DNA of 12,896 nucleotides, taken from assembly GCA_019307665.1 (NCBI GenBank), contig JAFDJC010000073.1, positions 1 to 12,896 on the forward strand, written 5' to 3'. The notes beneath the pieces were generated by a model, which was not told the DNA's origin, did no database searches, and was given only the letters and a program-made list of their open reading frames with translations. The stretch comes from Deltaproteobacteria bacterium (lineage in GTDB: Bacteria; Desulfobacterota; Desulfobacteria; Desulfobacterales; SURF-7). Below are positions 8,468-12,896 of this stretch, piece after piece (the first letter of the stretch is position 1; every line of letters begins with the position of its first letter). Position numbers and translations under genes: made by a program.

Positions 8468-9579
8468 CTAAAATGAGAGGACATACAGCCGCATTTCCCT
8501 ATGATCCGAAACTCCTTTTTCCTGTTCTTCTTCTTACAGGAATAGGCATTGTAATGGTTTACAGTGCAAGTTCCGCCCTCGCACTTGAAAGATTCGGCTC
8601 TGATTACTATTTTGTAAAAAAACAGGCGGTTTTTGCTTTGATAGGCATAGTCATGCTTGTGGTATGCCGGCATACTCCATACAAGGTATTCCGGTCTTCG
8701 ATCTATCTGCTTCTGATTACAGCTTTTCTTCTTCTGCTTGCTGTCCAGGTTTCCCCCATGGGACATTCAGTGGGTGGTGCAAAACGTTGGCTAAAGGTAT
8801 GTGGTTTATCTTTCCAGCCTTCAGAGATAGCTCGTTTTGCAATGATTATTTACCTTGCATATTCCATCAGTAAAAAACAAGAAAAAATTAAAGAGTTCTC
8901 CATAGGCTTTGTTCCTCATGTACTGGTGCTCTGCCTGTTTGCCGGACTCATTATTATACAGCCGGACTTTGGTTCAGTTATGATACTCTGCGCTTTAACC
9001 TGGATCATGCTGTTTGTCGGAGGCGTCAGAATCAGTCATCTTGCCTCCGGGCTGCTGGCTGCTGCGCCTTTTGTCTTTATTTTTATAATGAACGCAGAGT
9101 ACCGCCTAAAAAGGCTCGTCAGTTTTCTTGATCCATGGAAATATCCTTCAGATGAAGGTTATCAAATTATTCATTCTCTCATGGCTTTCGGCACAGGAGG
9201 TATTTGGGGCAGAGGACTCGGTGAAAGCTGCCAAAAACTTTTTTATCTGCCTGAACCTCATACTGATTTCATTTTCTCAGTTATCGGAGAAGAACTCGGT
9301 CTTTGGGGTGTATTCCTTATTCTTGGCTTCTATTCCATTATTCTGTGGCGTGGAATCAGCATTTCAAAAAACTCTAAAGACCTTTTCGGCTCATTTACAG
9401 CGATAGGGCTGACAGCTGCAATAGGTCTTCAGGTTTCAATAAACATGGGAGTTGCAGTCGGTCTGCTTCCGACAAAAGGACTTACACTTCCGTTTTTAAG
9501 CTATGGTGGAACATCGCTGGTTATTAATATGGCGTGTATCGGCATTCTAATGAATATAGGAGCATCAAAACCATCGTGA
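8464..9579 (+). CDS. ftsW: Septal peptidoglycan glycosyltransferase FtsW (SEDS family)
   Basis: This 371-residue SEDS protein (about ten membrane helices) polymerises lipid II into glycan strands at the septum together with FtsI. Family segments visible are VMVYSASSALA (30-40), KRWLKV-G-L-S-F-Q-P-S-E-I-A-R (108-124), IIIQPDFGSVMIL (163-175), DEGYQIIHSLMAFGTGGIWGRGLG (230-253), PEPHTDFIFSVIGEELG (263-279) and PTKGLTLPFLSYGGTSL (336-352). D268 in P-H-T-D-F matches the catalytic aspartate of SEDS polymerases. The dcw context favours FtsW over RodA. The start is chosen as GTG 8464, which forms GTGA with the murD stop and sits about 10 bases after CAGGGAG; ATG 8473 is the alternative but is further from that site. 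It ends at TGA 9577-9579, overlapping a candidate murG GTG. Confidence 0.96.
   Translation: MTKMRGHTAAFPYDPKLLFPVLLLTGIGIVMVYSASSALALERFGSDYYFVKKQAVFALIGIVMLVVCRHTPYKVFRSSIYLLLITAFLLLLAVQVSPMGHSVGGAKRWLKVCGLSFQPSEIARFAMIIYLAYSISKKQEKIKEFSIGFVPHVLVLCLFAGLIIIQPDFGSVMILCALTWIMLFVGGVRISHLASGLLAAAPFVFIFIMNAEYRLKRLVSFLDPWKYPSDEGYQIIHSLMAFGTGGIWGRGLGESCQKLFYLPEPHTDFIFSVIGEELGLWGVFLILGFYSIILWRGISISKNSKDLFGSFTAIGLTAAIGLQVSINMGVAVGLLPTKGLTLPFLSYGGTSLVINMACIGILMNIGASKPS
9558..9562 (+). promoter_or_regulatory. Probable ribosome binding site of murG
   Basis: AGGAG lies near the end of ftsW, 13 bases before GTG 9576. The spacing is slightly long, but it is the only good Shine-Dalgarno match before the conserved MurG sequence. 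It supports GTG 9576 over TTG 9684, which has none. A CCTCCT at 9602-9607 could pair with it and modulate access; that is conjecture. Confidence 0.45.
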
Positions 9580-10850
9580 GAGCCGCATATCAATATAACG
9601 TCCTCCTGAAATCGGCTCGTCTACCGCAGGGTCGGGAAAAAGACTGTGCGCCACACAGGTCATTAAACGTTTCCCGACCCATATTGCGGAAAAAAGACAT
9701 TTCAGAGCCATTTAATGTACTGATTACAGGAGGAGGAACCGGCGGTCATCTTTTTCCTGGAATAGCCATAGCTGAATCTTTTATGGAAAGAAATCCCGAC
9801 AACCGCATCCTTTTTGTCTCAATCGGTAATCAGTTTGAGAAAAATATTTTAAGTGAAAAAAAATATAATTTTGCGACCGTTACTGCTTCGGGAATAAAAG
9901 GAAAGACGGTTTGGCAAAAGCTCAAGTCAATTTCATTGATACCCGTGGGAATCCTTGAAGCACTGAAAATTATAAAGCATTTCAAGCCTGATCTCGCAAT
10001 AGGTATGGGTAGTTATTCGTCCGGACCGGTATTACTGGCTGCATGGTTGTCGGGTATTAAAATCGTTCTTCACGAGCAAAATATCAAACCCGGAATAACA
10101 AACCGTTTTCTTTCAGGCCTTGCAGAAAGAGTTTATGTTTCCTTCAGACACACAAATACAGGAATCATCAAGTCAAAGATACGATTTACAGGGAATCCTG
10201 TCAGAAAGAATATTTTAGAGTATTCAAAAATCCAAGATGGAACGAATGAAATAGAAAGGATTAGTAAAATAAATTACAAGCATAAGTTTACAGTTCTCGT
10301 GTTAGGCGGAAGTCAGGGCGCCCACAGTATTAATATGGCTGTTATTGAGGCACTCACCTGCCTTAACAGCCCTAAAAATTTTCTCTTCATTCATCAGACA
10401 GGCCCACAGGATGAACGTATGGTGAGAGATACTTATATGCGCCTTGGAATTGATTGTGTCGTAAAATCCTTTTTTGATGATATGGGATCTATATACAGAA
10501 AAGCGAATCTCATTGTTTGCCGGGCCGGAGCTACGACCGTTGCTGAAGTAACGGCAATAGGGAAGTGTCCGATTTTCATACCTTACCCTTATGCTGCAGA
10601 TGATCATCAGACATTCAATGCGAAATCGGTAGCAGACGCAAACGCTGCGGAAATTGTCTTAGAAGCTGATCTTTCCGAAAAAACCCTTGCCGGAAAGATC
10701 GAAGCATTGGCCTCAGATCCCATAAGACTTAAAACGATAGCTGAAAATTCAAAATCGATCGGCAACCCTGATGCTGCTGCAAATATTATTAACGACTGTT
10801 ATCAACTTTTACTAAAAACAGGACCGAAAAAAGAACACTTATATAAATAA
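9576..10850 (+). CDS. murG: UDP-GlcNAc--undecaprenyl-PP-MurNAc-pentapeptide GlcNAc transferase MurG
   Basis: MurG adds GlcNAc to lipid I to make lipid II on the inner face of the membrane. It is a two-domain GT-B enzyme. Motifs, numbered from GTG 9576 (424 residues), are ITGGGTGGHLFPGIAIAE (about 50-67), GMGSYSSGP, HEQNIKPGITNRFL, the second glycine loop LGGSQGAHSIN, HQTG, and the UDP-GlcNAc region CRAGATTVAEVTAIGKCPIFIP followed by A-D-D-H-Q. The start is uncertain. GTG 9576 makes a GTGA overlap with ftsW and has AGGAG upstream, but adds about 45 residues with no resemblance to MurG before the first conserved strand. TTG 9684 would give 388 residues, nearer the usual 355-370, but lacks a ribosome binding site and sits just after a strong hairpin. 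GTG 9534 is also open. The enzyme identity is secure; the N-terminus is not. Confidence 0.93.
   Translation: MRAAYQYNVLLKSARLPQGREKDCAPHRSLNVSRPILRKKDISEPFNVLITGGGTGGHLFPGIAIAESFMERNPDNRILFVSIGNQFEKNILSEKKYNFATVTASGIKGKTVWQKLKSISLIPVGILEALKIIKHFKPDLAIGMGSYSSGPVLLAAWLSGIKIVLHEQNIKPGITNRFLSGLAERVYVSFRHTNTGIIKSKIRFTGNPVRKNILEYSKIQDGTNEIERISKINYKHKFTVLVLGGSQGAHSINMAVIEALTCLNSPKNFLFIHQTGPQDERMVRDTYMRLGIDCVVKSFFDDMGSIYRKANLIVCRAGATTVAEVTAIGKCPIFIPYPYAADDHQTFNAKSVADANAAEIVLEADLSEKTLAGKIEALASDPIRLKTIAENSKSIGNPDAAANIINDCYQLLLKTGPKKEHLYK
9629..9680 (+). repeat. Perfect 11-bp inverted repeat with nested hairpin at the ftsW-murG junction
   Basis: GGGTCGGGAAA (9629-9639) is exactly complementary in reverse to TTTCCCGACCC (9670-9680), with a 30-base loop. 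Inside the loop CTGTG (9644-9648) pairs with CACAG (9654-9658) around a 5-base loop; an alternative register pairs GAC with GTC outside TGTG/CACA. There is no T-run on either side, so it is not an intrinsic terminator. It lies between the end of ftsW and the first conserved codons of murG, which are otherwise joined tightly like the rest of the operon. It may be a small inserted palindromic (REP/MITE-like) element, an RNA control element before murG, or a remnant. I see no second copy in the window. Confidence 0.7.
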
Positions 10851-10854
10851 AGTC

Positions 10855-12237
10855 ATGTATCAAAAAAAATATCACATATATTTTGTCGGGATAGGCGGGA
10901 TAGGCATGAGCGGAATAGCAGAGCTCCTGCTCAATCAGGGATACAAGGTTTCAGGATCGGATATCAGGCTGACTGATATCACCAGGCGTCTTGAAAAGCT
11001 AGGCGGTCAAATATTTGACGGGCACAGGGAAAGCCAAATTGCCGGCGCTGATGTGGTCGTAACATCATCTGCCGTTAATCCTACCAACCCGGAAGTTGTA
11101 GCAGCCCGCAAAGGATCCATCCCGGTCATTCCAAGGGCGGAGATGCTGGCTGAGCTAATGCGCCTCAAATACAGTATTGCTATTGCCGGAGCACACGGGA
11201 AAACATCAACAACCTCCATGGTTGCATCTATCCTGGGCGAAGGAGGGCTCGACCCGACAGTTGTTATCGGTGGGAAACTAAAAAGCATCAACACTAACGC
11301 GGTTCTCGGTGAAGGCAAATATATTGTCGCAGAAGCCGACGAAAGTGACGGCTCATTTCTGAAATTTTCACCGACGATTGCTGTTGTTACAAATATTGAC
11401 CGGGAGCATTTAGACTTTTATAAAAATCTGGATAATATAAAGAACGTCTTTCTTAACTTCATTGACAGAGTGCCTTTTTATGGACTGGCTGTTCTGTGTC
11501 TGGATAATGAGCCGATCCAAGGTCTTATACCGCATGTGAAAAAACGTTTCATAACCTATGGCTTAAATACACAGGCAGATCTGCAGGCAAGGCATGTAAT
11601 ATTCGAAGGTCCGAAATCGAAGTTTTTCGTTTTTTACCACGGTGAAAAACTGGGAGATGTTACACTCAATCTTCCTGGAAACCACAATGTCAACAATGCC
11701 TTGGCAAGTATAGCGGTGGGCCTGGAACTCGATGTGCCATTCCCTGTAATAAAACGTTCCCTTGAAAAACTCGAGGGGGTGCAGCGGAGACTTGAAGTAA
11801 AAGGAGAAAATAACGGTATCATAATTATGGATGACTACGGTCATCATCCCACTGAAATAATGGCAACATTATTTGCGATCAGAAAAAGCTGGCCGGAAAA
11901 AAGACTTATAGTTGCTTTTCAACCGCATCGATATACCCGGACAAGAGATCTCTATTACGAGTTTACACGGTCTTTTTATCAGTCAGATATCCTGGTTGTG
12001 CTGCCGATATATGCAGCAGGTGAAAAGAAAATTGTAAACATTAATGCCCGCAACCTGCATCAGGGAATACTGGACCACGGTCATAAAAATGCAACTTTTA
12101 TCGAGGAAAAAGAGTCAGCTGTTTTATATTTTAAAGAAATTTTAAAAACCGGCGACATTCTCTTAACTCTTGGCGCCGGTGATGTATGGCAAATAGGAAC
12201 TGAAGTTTTAAGGCAACTTGGTGAAAATGGTTCTTAA
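10855..12237 (+). CDS. murC: UDP-N-acetylmuramate--L-alanine ligase MurC
   Basis: This 460-residue cytoplasmic Mur ligase adds L-alanine to UDP-MurNAc, the first peptide-stem step. The N-terminal nucleotide-binding loop is F-V-G-I-G-G-I-G-M-S-G-I-A-E (10-23). The ATPase P-loop is AGAHGKTSTT (111-120), the MurC-type AHGKT rather than TNGKT. Next come EADESDGSFL (160-169), TNIDREHLDFY (179-189), LPGNHNVNNALA (273-284), GVQRRLEVKG (308-317), MDDYGHHPTEI (325-335), FQPHRYTRTRDL (355-366) and LGAGD (439-443). Length is standard. ATG 10855 follows the murG stop by 4 bases; no strong ribosome binding site is seen. The 3' end overlaps the murB start by 11 bases. Confidence 0.97.
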   Translation: MYQKKYHIYFVGIGGIGMSGIAELLLNQGYKVSGSDIRLTDITRRLEKLGGQIFDGHRESQIAGADVVVTSSAVNPTNPEVVAARKGSIPVIPRAEMLAELMRLKYSIAIAGAHGKTSTTSMVASILGEGGLDPTVVIGGKLKSINTNAVLGEGKYIVAEADESDGSFLKFSPTIAVVTNIDREHLDFYKNLDNIKNVFLNFIDRVPFYGLAVLCLDNEPIQGLIPHVKKRFITYGLNTQADLQARHVIFEGPKSKFFVFYHGEKLGDVTLNLPGNHNVNNALASIAVGLELDVPFPVIKRSLEKLEGVQRRLEVKGENNGIIIMDDYGHHPTEIMATLFAIRKSWPEKRLIVAFQPHRYTRTRDLYYEFTRSFYQSDILVVLPIYAAGEKKIVNINARNLHQGILDHGHKNATFIEEKESAVLYFKEILKTGDILLTLGAGDVWQIGTEVLRQLGENGS

Positions 12238-12278
12238 CAGCAAATTGAAGCAATGGCTTGAAAAAAATTTCCGAGAAC

Positions 12279-12360
12279 GCGTGAAATTTGATGAGCCTAT
12301 GGCGAATCATACTTCTCTGAGAGTGGGCGGTCCGGCTGATGCATTTGTCATAACTGAAAA
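12279..12360 (+). repeat. murB: 82-bp direct tandem repeat, copy 1 (in murB)
   Basis: This stretch is identical at all 82 positions to 12361-12442. The flanking bases differ on both sides (12278 C versus 12360 A; 12361 G versus 12443 C), so the repeat unit is exactly 82 bases with no extra microhomology. It encodes murB codons 18 to 44 in the native frame. Confidence 0.97.
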
Positions 12361-12442
12361 GCGTGAAATTTGATGAGCCTATGGCGAATCATACTTCTCT
12401 GAGAGTGGGCGGTCCGGCTGATGCATTTGTCATAACTGAAAA
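12361..12442 (+). repeat. murB: 82-bp direct tandem repeat, copy 2 (in murB)
   Basis: This is the exact second copy of the unit, directly abutting copy 1. Since 82 leaves a remainder of 1 on division by 3, it puts the upstream and downstream halves of murB in different frames. The absence of any base change between copies points to a very recent event or an assembly artefact. Confidence 0.97.
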
Positions 12443-12896
12443 CAAAAAAGAACTGGCTGAGTTAATCCATTGGGCAGGTCAGAACAGTCTCAACTGGTTT
12501 GTTATTGGAGGCGGCACGAACCTGCTTGTCAGTGACAGCGGAATTCGAGGCATTGCAATAGTACTCACCAAAGAGCTTGAAGAAGTTACAAAAAAATCTG
12601 AAAATGATAAAACCTACCTTCTTAAAGCCGCGGCAGGTTTGAAAATGCAGTCCTTCTGCCGCTTAGCTATTGAAAAAGGAGCCAAAGGAATGAATTTTGC
12701 CATTGGCATTCCGGGTACTATCGGTGGAGCGATTGCAATGAATGCCGGTACGTCACTTGGTTCAATGGAAGATGTCATTGAAACAGTAACGTTTTTACTC
12801 CCTGACAAAGCAGTTGTCGAGTTGGAAAAGGACAAGCTTGATTTTAGACACAGAGAGCTGTCATTAAAAAATTCTGTTTTCAATAATATAGAAAGA
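12381..12896 (+). CDS. murB: Downstream open MurB frame (possible reinitiated product, 3' end outside window)
   Basis: After the duplication the MurB frame is open from 12354 to the window end. In-frame starts are GTG 12363 and ATG 12381; ATG 12381 lies 7 bases past the premature TGA, a favourable distance for a terminating ribosome to restart. From ATG 12381 the product begins M-A-N-H-T-S-L-R-V-G-G, so it keeps the whole FAD-binding region and loses only the first 24 residues (an N-terminal helix and linker). At 176-183 (numbered in the repaired protein) K-L-D-F-R-H-R-E corresponds to the usual F-x-Y-R active-site segment, with histidine where tyrosine is common and R182 kept. No clear ribosome binding site precedes either start. 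Whether this frame is translated on its own is an inference. Confidence 0.5.
   Translation, partial: MANHTSLRVGGPADAFVITENKKELAELIHWAGQNSLNWFVIGGGTNLLVSDSGIRGIAIVLTKELEEVTKKSENDKTYLLKAAAGLKMQSFCRLAIEKGAKGMNFAIGIPGTIGGAIAMNAGTSLGSMEDVIETVTFLLPDKAVVELEKDKLDFRHRELSLKNSVFNNIER

Larger units (their letters stand above)
12227..12896 (+). pseudogene. murB: UDP-N-acetylenolpyruvoylglucosamine reductase MurB, frameshifted by an 82-bp tandem duplication and cut by the window edge
   Basis: MurB is an FAD enzyme that reduces UDP-GlcNAc-enolpyruvate to UDP-MurNAc with NADPH. The native start, ATG 12227, overlaps murC by 11 bases and reads M-V-L-N-S-K through T-S-L-R-V-G-G-P-A-D-A-F-V-I-T-E (29-44), then runs out of frame into the second repeat copy and stops at TGA 12371-12373 after 48 codons. 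Removing one 82-base copy restores one continuous frame to the window end (196 residues visible), with FAD-binding V-I-G-G-G-T-N-L-L-V-S-D (65-76) and GIPGTIGGAIAMNAG (133-147). The 3' part (roughly 100 residues or more) lies outside. As read, the gene is broken, which is surprising for an essential function. It may be an assembly error, a recent mutation, or a gene rescued by internal initiation. Confidence 0.85.

Noticed and set aside
8664..9406. Two small + strand frames inside ftsW (8664-8873 and 9128-9406)
   Set aside because: They are out of frame with a well-conserved SEDS gene and show no independent motif. They are shadows.
9534..9575. GTG 9534 as the murG start, giving 438 residues
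   Set aside because: It would overlap ftsW by 46 bases, has no suitable ribosome binding site, and adds yet more non-conserved residues. GTG 9576 with GTGA overlap and AGGAG is better.
9629..9680. Intrinsic transcription terminator between ftsW and murG
   Set aside because: The stem is strong, but no T-run follows it on either strand and the loop is 30 bases long. A full terminator here would also silence murG, murC and murB.
12373..12375. ATG overlapping the premature murB stop (TGATG)
   Set aside because: It looks like a coupling junction, but this ATG is not in the MurB frame. The in-frame restart candidates are GTG 12363 and ATG 12381.
1..12896. Mobile elements, CRISPR arrays, tRNA or rRNA genes, phage or defence genes
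   Set aside because: The window is filled end to end by dcw genes, and no such signature was seen in the junctions. The only repeats are the murB duplication and the ftsW-murG palindrome.

Overview
The window is a contiguous stretch of a bacterial division and cell wall (dcw) cluster. All genes are on the + strand and packed with almost no spacing: the 3' end of mraZ, then rsmH, ftsL, ftsI, murE, murF, mraY, murD, ftsW, murG, murC and the 5' part of murB. The gene order is the classical Gram-negative one, with murB directly after murC as in many Deltaproteobacteria. MurE carries the DNPR signature of meso-diaminopimelate-adding enzymes, so the peptidoglycan is of the Gram-negative DAP type. 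The flavour of the proteins and the AT-leaning composition fit a deltaproteobacterium (Desulfobacterota, perhaps Desulfobacterales). That placement is an inference from remembered family character, not from a search.

Layout. Positions 2-1024 hold the tail of the MraZ regulator and the 16S rRNA methyltransferase RsmH. Positions 1033-3062 hold the septal proteins FtsL and FtsI (PBP3). Positions 3059-8467 hold the cytoplasmic ligases MurE, MurF and MurD with the membrane enzyme MraY between them. Positions 8464-10850 hold the septal glycan polymerase FtsW and the lipid II synthase MurG. Positions 10855-12896 hold MurC and a damaged, window-truncated MurB. Together these genes make UDP-MurNAc-pentapeptide (MurB, MurC, MurD, MurE, MurF), move it to lipid I and lipid II (MraY, MurG), and polymerise and cross-link it at the septum (FtsW, FtsI, FtsL). 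Most junctions are ATGA or GTGA stop/start overlaps or 11-base overlaps, so the whole window reads as one translationally coupled operon. Its promoter should lie upstream of mraZ, outside the window. There is no gene-free stretch above 300 bases.

Two places break the routine picture. First, murB contains a perfect 82-bp direct tandem duplication (12279-12360 and 12361-12442). Because 82 is not a multiple of 3, it shifts the frame and ends the native reading after 48 codons, while a nearly complete MurB frame remains open downstream. This is either a real mutation in an essential gene, possibly rescued by reinitiation, or an assembly artefact. Second, the ftsW-murG junction carries about 130 bases that encode no conserved MurG sequence. 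They hold a perfect 11-bp inverted repeat with a smaller hairpin nested in its loop, and the murG start is ambiguous there. No mobile element, CRISPR array, tRNA, rRNA or intrinsic terminator was seen, and I found no new multi-gene system.
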